Origin: an uncultured Anaerococcus sp.
Lineage (GTDB): Bacteria > Bacillota > Clostridia > Tissierellales > Peptoniphilaceae
Direction of reading: 5' to 3'
Assembly (NCBI RefSeq): GCF_943908415.1
Contig: NZ_CALTSY010000013.1
Coordinates: forward strand, 1 to 49,001
Length of the DNA: 49,001 bases
This document shows positions 18,854 to 25,698 of the stretch, in pieces. The notes beneath the pieces were generated by a model. That model saw only the letters and a list, made by a program, of their open reading frames with translations. It made no database searches and was not told the origin of the DNA. The translations under genes and the position numbers were made by a program. Position 1 is the first letter of the stretch; each line of letters begins with the position of its first letter.

Positions 18854-19344
18854 AATCTCTTACCTACATTTATTGTTGTTTCATATCTTATATCTAACTT
18901 ATCTTTATTTATTACTATTTTAACTACTTGCCTAGCTGGATTAAAGTATAGGTATAAGTCATTACAACTAGCAATCCTTACCTTAGCCCCTCTTTGACTC
19001 TTATTGCTTATATTATCTATATAAGCATATAAATAGCGTTTGTTATTAGAAATGTCTGTAAAAAAAGTATATGAGGATATTTCTTTACTATCTCTATTTA
19101 GGACATAAGCTTTAAGATTAGTCTCTCCATTATCTTCTACTAGCTCAAATTTATAAGCTGACCTAATAACATTATCTATATATGTAAATCCAACAGATGC
19201 TTCTTTATATTCTAATTCATTTTTGTATGTATGCTTAGCTACCTTAAGATTGCTGCCAAAAATGACATAAGAAGTAGCTATTAAAATTGATGCTATTGCC
19301 AAGGCTGCTAGAAGCTCAATTAAAGTAAAGCCCTTTTTTCTCAT
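18850..19344 (-). CDS. minor type IV pilin/pseudopilin (ComGF-like position)
   Basis: A 164-residue prepilin with leader MRKKG and the class III cleavage motif GFTLIELL, including Glu5. A hydrophobic helix follows at about 6-27, and then a soluble domain. The start is fixed by the leader, so it overlaps the previous gene by 29 bases. The globular part is not recognisable by eye; position in the cluster suggests a tip or minor subunit. Confidence 0.8.
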   Translation of the reverse strand: MRKKGFTLIELLAALAIASILIATSYVIFGSNLKVAKHTYKNELEYKEASVGFTYIDNVIRSAYKFELVEDNGETNLKAYVLNRDSKEISSYTFFTDISNNKRYLYAYIDNISNKSQRGAKVRIASCNDLYLYFNPARQVVKIVINKDKLDIRYETTINVGKRL

Positions 19345-19666
19345 TATTTACCTCTAACACTTCTAATTCATACTCCTTACAAGAGGCCTTGATTCTATCA
19401 AGGCTATTATTATAAGCATCCCTAGTAATTGTAATTTCATATCCATTTACATAAATATCTCTTTGCTGATAAGTAGGGTTAGGATCAGATTTTTCAGTCT
19501 CTATAGCCTCTTCTAAAGCAAATATTATTGGTGATTGTTCTTTTAACTTAGCAGAAGTTTTTATCAGATTTAGTAGAGATGGTAAGAGAAGCATGGCTAT
19601 TAATGATAATATTCCTAAGGCAACAATTGTTTCTATGAGCGTAAAGCCCTTACTCTTTCTTTTCAA
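19316..19666 (-). CDS. minor type IV pilin/pseudopilin (ComGE-like position)
   Basis: A 116-residue prepilin: leader MKRKSKG, then FTLIETIVALG with Glu5 and a hydrophobic helix. A short soluble domain follows. The overlap of 17 bases with the upstream pilin and of 29 bases with the downstream one indicates tight translational coupling. It is probably a low-abundance subunit. Confidence 0.8.
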   Translation of the reverse strand: MKRKSKGFTLIETIVALGILSLIAMLLLPSLLNLIKTSAKLKEQSPIIFALEEAIETEKSDPNPTYQQRDIYVNGYEITITRDAYNNSLDRIKASCKEYELEVLEVNNEKKGLYFN

Positions 19667-20093
19667 TTCTAGAATGCCCTCCTGCTACTGTTATAACTAG
19701 ATTATAAATTTGATTTGGATCTATATCATCCTTATATTTTAAACTTATTGTATCAGCTTTGCTTACACTTCCAGTTGTTGTATAAGTCACTATTTGCCTA
19801 TTATAAATATCTATTTCTATGTAAGCTAGCTTACGATTGATAGGCTCTGTACTATCCATTGCATCTGCTGCTTTTATAGTATAGGATGACCTATCTAGTA
19901 TGAGTTTGTAAGCTGTGCCTGTTGTCTGAGCCTTGATCTTGGCATGATTTATATCATTTATCAAAGTTTGAGTTTCTATATTTGCCTTAATTCTATCTAT
20001 GGTTTTAAACCTTGTAAATCCTATCCCAAGGACAATAGATAGAATTGTAATCACTACTAAAAGCTCTATTAGGGTGAAGCCACGTCTTTTCAT
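19650..20093 (-). CDS. minor pilin/pseudopilin, GspH/ComGD-like
   Basis: A 147-residue prepilin with leader MKRRG and FTLIELLVVITILS (Glu5 present). The soluble part, with several predicted beta strands and Gly-rich turns, resembles GspH/FimT-like subunits. It overlaps the peptidase gene by 4 bases. Confidence 0.8.
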   Translation of the reverse strand: MKRRGFTLIELLVVITILSIVLGIGFTRFKTIDRIKANIETQTLINDINHAKIKAQTTGTAYKLILDRSSYTIKAADAMDSTEPINRKLAYIEIDIYNRQIVTYTTTGSVSKADTISLKYKDDIDPNQIYNLVITVAGGHSRIEKKE

Positions 20094-20803
20094 AGATTAA
20101 CTCCATTTGTCATAATAACTATCAAAAAGGATGCAAATATATAAATGCAGAAAGGTATTTCAATCTTAGTAGATTTGTTTTTAATTCCTATTATAAGGCC
20201 AAAAAATGCTCCAATCCAAAGAGAATAGAGGATGAACCATATAATGTATTGGTTAGAAATAAATAAAAATAGTGATAGATAGTAATATATATCACCATTA
20301 CCTAAACCGCCTTTACTTAGCTTATAAATGAGGGCATAGATAACTATAAATACAATAATCTTTCTTAAAAAAATCAAATCATAACCTATATATAAATACC
20401 TATATATGCTAGCAATTATTGCTAAGATACTTATATGACTCATGTAGATATCAAAACTTTTAAAATCAATCACTGCTATTATCATGGCTAAGAATATGCC
20501 CAAAGCTAATAAAATGGATTGAATAATATTGTTTGGATTATAGGCTAAGATTGCTAAAATCCCTCCTATGATTTCTGTAAAAAATAACTCAACAGGAAGC
20601 TTTGCCTTACAATACCTACACCTGCCTTTTAGTAATATAAAGCTTAGGATAGGAATCAAATCATAGGGATAGAGCCTGTGATTGCAAGCTTCACAATGGC
20701 TAGGAGGTCTTACTATGCTCTCTGCCCTTATAGTTCTATTAATGACTAGGTTGGAAAAGGAAGCTAGTACACTTCCTAGGATAAACAAAAATAAGTAAGT
20801 CAC
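20090..20803 (-). CDS. type IV prepilin peptidase (PilD/ComC family)
   Basis: Aspartic membrane protease that cleaves after Gly in the prepilin leaders and N-methylates the new end. It has 237 residues with about seven membrane segments. The cytosolic loop carries the four-Cys zinc site (CEACNHR and CRYCKAK). Active-site Asp are in VIDFKSFDI and in GLGNGDIYY (GxGD). It is embedded between the major pilin and the minor pilins, so it presumably serves this cluster. Confidence 0.93.
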   Translation of the reverse strand: MTYLFLFILGSVLASFSNLVINRTIRAESIVRPPSHCEACNHRLYPYDLIPILSFILLKGRCRYCKAKLPVELFFTEIIGGILAILAYNPNNIIQSILLALGIFLAMIIAVIDFKSFDIYMSHISILAIIASIYRYLYIGYDLIFLRKIIVFIVIYALIYKLSKGGLGNGDIYYYLSLFLFISNQYIIWFILYSLWIGAFFGLIIGIKNKSTKIEIPFCIYIFASFLIVIMTNGVNL

Positions 20804-20805
20804 TT

Positions 20806-21165
20806 TTATTGATTATATGCATTTTCATCAGGATCCACAGTGATTTTATCTCGGTTAATCGTAACTGTATATCCTTTCTCATTATTAGAATCAAGTCCCT
20901 TTGGTAAATCAGGCCATTTTTCTACATAATCTTTGGCATCAGCTTGATTTTTCCAATTAATTGTGCCTTCATTGCTACTCATCTCATGTTGTTTAACAAG
21001 AGCTGATGTCTTTAGCATTTGTACATTACTCTTATGAGCTGCTATGCTTGCAGCTTTTCTTGACTTATTGTATCTAGGCAAAGCTACAGCTGCTAGGATA
21101 CCTATGATTGCAATAACTATAACAAGTTCTATTAGAGTAAAGCCTTTTTTTCTATTTCTTTTCAT
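20806..21165 (-). CDS. major pilin/pseudopilin (PilA or ComGC-like)
   Basis: A 119-residue prepilin with leader MKRNRKKG and the textbook FTLIELVIVIAIIGILAAVA helix (Glu5 present). A short charged C-terminal domain follows with no Cys pair. The small size fits a ComGC-type competence pseudopilin or a minimal type IV pilin. It sits right after the GspF-like gene, as comGC follows comGB. Confidence 0.88.
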   Translation of the reverse strand: MKRNRKKGFTLIELVIVIAIIGILAAVALPRYNKSRKAASIAAHKSNVQMLKTSALVKQHEMSSNEGTINWKNQADAKDYVEKWPDLPKGLDSNNEKGYTVTINRDKITVDPDENAYNQ

Positions 21166-21173
21166 CTTATCTC

Positions 21174-22271
21174 CTAATAAGCAATATTATTTACAGAATC
21201 AAATATAGGTATAGCTACAGAAAATACTACAAAAGCCACTATAAGGCTCATAAATATTATTATAGCCGGTTCTGCAATTTGTGACATTCTTCTTAACTTA
21301 TAAATATAATCATTGGCATAGTATTCACTAGATTTTTTAAGTGATTCTATCAAATTGCCACTATCTTCTCCAATCTTAATCATAGATAAGAACAGAGGAG
21401 AAAATATATCCTTATTTGCTAGGCTAAAACTTAAACTATAGCCATCTTTTAACTCAGCAATAAGCTGATCTATAACTTCTTTTATATATATATTGGAAAA
21501 GGAATCTCTTATTATATATAAGCTACTGATTATGTTTATATCTCCACTCCTTAGTATATATAGTAGTGAAGTAAATTGATATTCTAATTTTAGACGTCTA
21601 AATTTAAAAAAGGGAAGTTTTAAAAAATTAAACTCATCTAGCTTATATTTTATAGCTTCATCTTTTCTTAAAACTATTATAGATATAAGCAAAGCTAGTA
21701 AAATTATAAATACTAAAAATCCATAGTCTCTAAAAAATTCGCTAAGTTCCATCAATACTCTTGTTCCTAGAGGCAAACTTTGACCAGATGATTCAAATAC
21801 ATCTTGGAAAGTTGGCAAGACAAAACTTGTCAACAAGCCTATAATAGCAACCATTACAATAAGTAAAATTATTGGATAGGTCAAAGCTTGCTTAAAGGCT
21901 GCCTTATTCTTACCGTCTTCTTCTATGTATAAAGATAACTCATTTAAAACCTCAGGCATCCTTCCACTTTCATCGCCAGTTTTTATAAAGGCTATAATGA
22001 GTGGATTAAAGAACCTATTATTACGTCTAAAGGCTTCATATACTGAATAACCCTTGTCTAAATCAGCATTGATGCTTGCCAATGCCTTAGTTAACTTTTT
22101 GTCTAAATTTTGTCTTTCTATAATTCTTAGGCTTATATCTAGCGCTATACCAGAGCTAAGTAGTAAAGACAATTGTTTTAAAAATAAGGATAAAATCCTA
22201 CTATTAATTTTAGTAGAAGATATATCCTTATTTAATACTTCTTTTATTTTATTTATATCTATAGTGTTCAA
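21174..22271 (-). CDS. type II secretion/type IV pilus platform protein (GspF/PilC/ComGB)
   Basis: Inner-membrane platform of the pilus assembly machine. It has 365 residues with two T2SSF repeats; the signature-like FIKTGDESGRMPEVL recurs as MIKIGEDSGNLIESL. About three membrane segments follow or separate the repeats. It starts 1 base after the frr stop. Platform proteins need a GspE/PilB/ComGA ATPase; none is encoded in this cluster. Confidence 0.93.
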   Translation of the reverse strand: MNTIDINKIKEVLNKDISSTKINSRILSLFLKQLSLLLSSGIALDISLRIIERQNLDKKLTKALASINADLDKGYSVYEAFRRNNRFFNPLIIAFIKTGDESGRMPEVLNELSLYIEEDGKNKAAFKQALTYPIILLIVMVAIIGLLTSFVLPTFQDVFESSGQSLPLGTRVLMELSEFFRDYGFLVFIILLALLISIIVLRKDEAIKYKLDEFNFLKLPFFKFRRLKLEYQFTSLLYILRSGDINIISSLYIIRDSFSNIYIKEVIDQLIAELKDGYSLSFSLANKDIFSPLFLSMIKIGEDSGNLIESLKKSSEYYANDYIYKLRRMSQIAEPAIIIFMSLIVAFVVFSVAIPIFDSVNNIAY

Positions 22272-22272
22272 T

Positions 22273-22833
22273 TTATACTGATAGTAATTCCTTATTCTTA
22301 TTGTCTGCTATTTTTTCAACTTCTGCTATATGCTTATCAGTTATATTTTGAAGGTCTTCTTCTAGTGAGAATCTATCATCTTCAGTTATATCACCAGATT
22401 TTTCACTCTTCTTTACTTCATCCATAGCATCACGCCTCTTATTTCTTATAGAAATTTTAGCATCTTCTGCGTATTTATTTACTTCTTTGGTATATTCTTT
22501 ACGTCTTTCTTCAGTAAGAACTGGGAATGGCAATCTAATAACTTCACCATCATTTTGTGGATTAATACCTATGTCAGCCTTTGTAATAGCTTTTTCAATT
22601 GGGGCAATATTATTTTTATCCCAAGGTTTGATAACCAAAAGTCTAGCCTCAGGTGTTGAGATTGTAGCTGCTTGATTAATTGGAGTTGGACTTCCAAAAT
22701 AATCAAAGGTTATTCCATCTAAAACAGCTTCGGTAGCTCTACCTGCTTTGATAGTTGCAATTCTATTCTCAAAAGAATCAGCAGCTTCTTTCATTTCCGT
22801 ATCAGCTGTAAGCTTTATTTCATCATAATTCAT
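22273..22833 (-). CDS. frr: ribosome recycling factor
   Basis: Splits post-termination ribosomes with EF-G. It has 186 residues, the family norm. It contains the conserved AGRATEAVLDGITFDYFGSPT segment (21-residue region, about 31-51) and RKEYTK near the middle. It abuts pyrH (1 base between), the near-universal pyrH-frr order. Downstream it runs directly into the pseudopilus cluster. Confidence 0.98.
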   Translation of the reverse strand: MNYDEIKLTADTEMKEAADSFENRIATIKAGRATEAVLDGITFDYFGSPTPINQAATISTPEARLLVIKPWDKNNIAPIEKAITKADIGINPQNDGEVIRLPFPVLTEERRKEYTKEVNKYAEDAKISIRNKRRDAMDEVKKSEKSGDITEDDRFSLEEDLQNITDKHIAEVEKIADNKNKELLSV

Positions 22834-23550
22834 TTAAAATTTCTCCTTTACAATTGTCCCGATAAGATCGTCTTCAGCAAAAATTCTAACCATATTGTGA
22901 GGGTCATCGATACCAAAAGCTATAAGAGGCATTTTGTTATCCATGGCAAGACTTGTAGCTGTAGTATCCATTATTTTGATTTCTTGTTGTAATATTTCCT
23001 TATAAGTTAATTTATCATATTTAACAGCATCATCAAATAAATTTGGATCCTTATCATAGATTCCATCAGTACCTGTTTTTCCTAGAAGGATTACATCCGC
23101 ATCAATTTCTAAAGCGCGCAAGCTTGCTGTAGTATCAGTTGAAAAATATGGTAAACCAGTACCAGCAGAAAATATAACTATACGTCCCTTTTCAAGGTGT
23201 CTTACTGCACGACGTCTAATATAAGGTTCAGCAACTTCTTTCATATCTATTGCTGTCATTAAGCGTGTATCCATGCCCATCTCTTCTAAAGATCCTTGGA
23301 TTCTAAGACCATTCATAACAGTACCAAGCATACCTATATTATCTGAATTTGCTCTTTCGATAGTAGCAGCAGACCTACCTCTCCAGAAATTACCACCACC
23401 GACTACAATTGCAATTTCTACACCTAACAAGTGAAGCTGCTTGATTGATATACAAATATCTTCTATAACATTATCATCAAAACCAAAGCCTCTTTCTCCT
23501 GCTAAGGCTTCACCACTTAATTTTAAAACAACTCTTTTAAATTTTTGCAA
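22834..23550 (-). CDS. pyrH: uridylate kinase
   Basis: Phosphorylates UMP to UDP in pyrimidine nucleotide synthesis. It has 238 residues of the amino acid kinase fold, with VVLKLSGEAL at the start, VGGGNFWRG, SAGTGLPYFSTDT and LLGKTGTDGIY. It uses a TTG start at 23550-23548, directed by AGGAGG about 5 bases upstream. The usual tsf gene is not upstream; tRNA genes and a terminator are. Confidence 0.97.
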   Translation of the reverse strand: MQKFKRVVLKLSGEALAGERGFGFDDNVIEDICISIKQLHLLGVEIAIVVGGGNFWRGRSAATIERANSDNIGMLGTVMNGLRIQGSLEEMGMDTRLMTAIDMKEVAEPYIRRRAVRHLEKGRIVIFSAGTGLPYFSTDTTASLRALEIDADVILLGKTGTDGIYDKDPNLFDDAVKYDKLTYKEILQQEIKIMDTTATSLAMDNKMPLIAFGIDDPHNMVRIFAEDDLIGTIVKEKF

Positions 23551-23616
23551 AATATCCTCCTATTAATATAGATTATAACCTATTTTAAATATTTTTAACA
23601 GTTCATACATACAAAA

Positions 23617-23622
23617 TGTCAA
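23617..23622 (-). promoter_or_regulatory. possible pyrH promoter region
   Basis: A perfect minus-strand TTGACA lies here and a TATAAT lies at 23572-23577, but they are 39 bases apart and each lacks a good partner at 17 bases. The 100 bases between the tRNA terminator and pyrH must hold the pyrH promoter; the exact pair is not clear. Confidence 0.3.
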
Positions 23623-23650
23623 CTTTTAATAGTAAATTACTTTTTGACAT

Positions 23651-23685
23651 AAAAAAAAGAAGACATTGCTTAACAACGTCTTCTT
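23651..23685 (-). terminator. terminator of the tRNA-His/tRNA-Leu transcript
   Basis: Minus strand: an 11-12 bp stem (AAGAAGACGTTG / CAATGTCTTCTT) closed by a short TTAAG loop, then eight T. It begins 9 bases after the tRNA-Leu CCA end. Confidence 0.9.
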
Positions 23686-23693
23686 TCAAGTAA

Positions 23694-23779
23694 TGGTGCG
23701 GGATAAAGGACTTGAACCTTCACGAGAAATTCTCACTAGATCCTAAGTCTAGCGCGTCTGCCAATTCCGCCAATCCCGC
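23694..23779 (-). tRNA. tRNA-Leu (anticodon UAG)
   Basis: Minus-strand cloverleaf with acceptor GCGGGAT/ATCCCGC, discriminator A and encoded CCA, long class II variable arm, and anticodon stem CTAGA/TCTAG with loop CTTAGGA giving anticodon TAG. It reads CUN leucine codons. It follows tRNA-His directly. Confidence 0.96.
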
Positions 23780-23780
23780 A

Positions 23781-23858
23781 TGGGGTGAGTAGTGAGATTC
23801 GAACTCACGGCCTCCTGGGCCACAACCAGGTGTCTTAACCAACTGGACCATACCCACC
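23781..23858 (-). tRNA. tRNA-His (anticodon GUG)
   Basis: Minus-strand cloverleaf with acceptor GTGGGTA/TACTCAC (one G-U), the His-specific extra G at -1 opposite discriminator C, and encoded CCA. Anticodon stem CCTGG/CCAGG holds loop TTGTGGC, anticodon GTG. It is co-transcribed with the following tRNA-Leu. Confidence 0.96.
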
Positions 23859-23875
23859 AGGTCACTACCCTAACT

Positions 23876-23903
23876 AGTATACACTATATAAATTATATGT
23901 CAA
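23876..23903 (-). promoter_or_regulatory. promoter P1 of the tRNA pair
   Basis: Perfect TTGACA (23898-23903) and TATACT (23876-23881) with 16 bases between them, 17 bases before the mature tRNA-His end. Confidence 0.8.
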
Positions 23904-23981
23904 GCTTTTTTAAAATTTTATTAAGCTAACAAATTTTAATGTATAATTAAAAGGCCTATTGCACTCTTAACTGCAAGATAT

Positions 23982-24011
23982 ATTATAATATAATCTATAT
24001 AAATTTGTCAA
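23982..24011 (-). promoter_or_regulatory. upstream promoter P2 of the tRNA pair
   Basis: Perfect TTGACA (24006-24011) and perfect TATAAT (23982-23987), 18 bases apart, on the minus strand about 105 bases upstream of P1. It would give a leader with a small TTGCA/TGCAA hairpin. The 23859-24099 gap thus holds two minus-strand promoters and the less obvious plus-strand promoter for the recX group. Confidence 0.65.
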
Positions 24012-24099
24012 GACTTTTTTAATATTTTATCATAGCTTTAGAAAATCAATTATATATGTATTTTTTATTTTTAAAAGTAAAGTAACTATGAGGTGAACT

Positions 24100-24204
24100 A
24101 TGAAAAATAAAAAGACAATTTTAAAAATATTTGCTATAGTAATAGCTATTGCGATGGTAGCTCCTATAATTTATAATGCCTATGTATCTATAGCTGGTCT
24201 ATGA
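24100..24204 (+). CDS. 34-residue single-pass membrane peptide
   Basis: ATG with SD GAGGTG 5 bases upstream. Product: Lys-rich start (MKNKKT), one hydrophobic helix of about 20 residues, then a short polar end (YVSIAGL). Its stop overlaps the recX start (ATGA), so it is translationally coupled to recX. It resembles in shape the tiny DUF4044-type membrane proteins of Firmicutes, but I cannot assign the family or function. Confidence 0.65.
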   Translation: MKNKKTILKIFAIVIAIAMVAPIIYNAYVSIAGL

Positions 24205-24806
24205 TTTTAGAAAAAATAGATTATTCAGATAAGTACAATCTTGTAATATTAACTATAGAAGGCGAGGATTTCAATATAGGCTATGACTTATATAATGATT
24301 TAAATTTACAAAGTGGAGAAGAGCTTAGCTTTGATATTTATAAGGATATATTAGCTGAAGATCAGTTTAATAGGGCTAAGAATCTTGCCTTATCAAAGAT
24401 ATCCTATGCTCAAAAAACTAGTTTTGAAATAGAGAAAATTTTAAAAGATAATGATTTTGATGGATCTACTATAGAAAAAACTATAGATTTCCTAAATGAT
24501 TATGGGCTTATTGATGATAATTTATATGTCAAATCCTATGTGTCTGATAAGCATAATATATCTAGATGGTCTAAAAATAAAATTAGATATTCCTTAAAAT
24601 CTAAGAAGATTGAAGATTCTCTAATAGAAACTTACCTATCAGAAATATCTGATCAAGAGGAGTACGAAAAGGCCTATTATTTTGCTAATAAAAAAGCACA
24701 TGATGATTTTTCCATAGCAAACAAACAAAAAGTCTATAGATACCTTGCTTCTAAGGGATTTGAATTTGATATTATAAATAAGATTATGGATAGGATGTTT
24801 AAATGA
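24201..24806 (+). CDS. recX: recombination regulator RecX
   Basis: Modulates RecA filaments. It has 201 residues in three-helix repeats typical of RecX: KNLALSKISYAQKTSFEIEK near 74-93, IEKTIDFLNDYGLIDDNLY, and a C-terminal repeat. recA is not adjacent. The ATG overlaps the stop of the 34-residue peptide gene, and its own stop overlaps the next gene by 4 bases. Confidence 0.88.
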   Translation: MILEKIDYSDKYNLVILTIEGEDFNIGYDLYNDLNLQSGEELSFDIYKDILAEDQFNRAKNLALSKISYAQKTSFEIEKILKDNDFDGSTIEKTIDFLNDYGLIDDNLYVKSYVSDKHNISRWSKNKIRYSLKSKKIEDSLIETYLSEISDQEEYEKAYYFANKKAHDDFSIANKQKVYRYLASKGFEFDIINKIMDRMFK

Positions 24807-25060
24807 CCTATGGATACGTCTATATTTTAAGATGTAAGGACAAGTCACTGTATACTGGATGGTGCAAGGACCTTGATAAGAGAATATCTTTGCATAACAG
24901 TGGTAAAGGTGCAAAATACACAAGATCTCATGGTCCATGTAAGCTAGTATATTATGAAGAAATCTCTAATAAATCAGAAGCCCTTAAAAGAGAAATCGCA
25001 ATAAAAAAATTATCAAAAAAGAAAAAAGAGGACTTAGTTAAAAGCTTTAAGCTTGACTAA
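24803..25060 (+). CDS. GIY-YIG nuclease-fold protein (UPF0213/YazA family)
   Basis: An 85-residue stand-alone GIY-YIG domain: GYVYILRC at the start, SLYTGWCKDLDKR, then HNSGKGAKYTRSHGP and KREIAIKKL, with the catalytic Tyr, Arg and a Glu. The cellular role of these small proteins is not settled; DNA or nucleotide cleavage is expected from the fold. It overlaps recX by 4 bases and converges on the MinD-like gene. Confidence 0.92.
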   Translation: MTYGYVYILRCKDKSLYTGWCKDLDKRISLHNSGKGAKYTRSHGPCKLVYYEEISNKSEALKREIAIKKLSKKKKEDLVKSFKLD

Positions 25061-25075
25061 GTCCTTATTATTTTA
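25029..25075. terminator. bidirectional terminator between convergent genes
   Basis: Inverted repeat AGGACTTAGT ... ACTAAGTCCT (10-bp arms, 17-base loop that is itself AAGCTT-rich) spans the end of the GIY-YIG gene. TTATTATTTT follows on the plus strand. It can serve both converging transcripts. Confidence 0.7.
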
Positions 25076-25690
25076 CTTTTTAAAAAGTTTTTCAAAAAAT
25101 CCAATTTTAGGAACTGTTACAGAATTATTATTTTTAAGATTATCTATTACTCCGTTGAAGTCTTGACCATTTTTTACTGTACCTAAAAACTTAGCTTCTT
25201 TACTTTCTATTTGTGATTTATATTCTCTCACATCATATTCATTAGATACTTTATTTATAAAAAATGCATCGCTATTATTTACAAAAGACAAGCTATCTTC
25301 TCCAACTACATCAATTGCAAATTTTTCAGATATTAGACTTTTATCTATGCCATCTATTACTACATAATCATAGCTTATGTCAGATAAAAATTTGCTTATA
25401 TCATCTCTGCTAAATTCATACTTATCCTCAAGTAAAGGGCTGATTATAAAATCCAAATTATCTGTTTCATTGACTAAAACGGTAGAAAGAGGTGCAAGAC
25501 CTGTAAAATAATCAGCTAAATCATAGCTTATCATTCCATCTTTATTAAAAAAATATTCTATATTAGAGTTAGAACTCCTCTTACCCTGTATAAGTAAGAC
25601 CTTGTTTGAATCTTTTAAATACTGGGCAAGACTAACTGCAAAGCTAGTTTTGCCTACAGTATCTGGTCCATTTATAACATAAATTTTCAT
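25073..25690 (-). CDS. MinD/ParA-like P-loop protein with altered Walker A
   Basis: A 205-residue P-loop protein. The line GPDTVGKTS replaces the MinD deviant Walker A KGGxGKT, so the signature lysine is gone. The order of later elements follows MinD: VLLIQG (strand 2; MinD has VLLID), a YDLADYFTG segment like MinD YDLVDV, and YDYVVIDG as Walker B. The C-terminus GFFEKLFKK looks like MinD's amphipathic membrane-targeting helix. It is the last gene of the mreBCD-PBP2 operon, where Clostridia keep minC-minD-minE. Start: GTG at 25696 is open, but SD AGAGG fits ATG at 25690. Function unknown; a divergent MinD is my inference. Confidence 0.7.
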   Translation of the reverse strand: MKIYVINGPDTVGKTSFAVSLAQYLKDSNKVLLIQGKRSSNSNIEYFFNKDGMISYDLADYFTGLAPLSTVLVNETDNLDFIISPLLEDKYEFSRDDISKFLSDISYDYVVIDGIDKSLISEKFAIDVVGEDSLSFVNNSDAFFINKVSNEYDVREYKSQIESKEAKFLGTVKNGQDFNGVIDNLKNNNSVTVPKIGFFEKLFKK

Positions 25691-25698
25691 ATTCACCT

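Noticed and set aside
21174..22271. a hidden PilB/ComGA ATPase between frr and the platform gene
   Set aside because: The gap is one base; no Walker motifs of that family occur in any frame nearby.
24639..24938. 99-codon minus-strand frame over the recX/GIY-YIG junction
   Set aside because: It is antisense to two well-supported genes and has no ribosome site or family resemblance.
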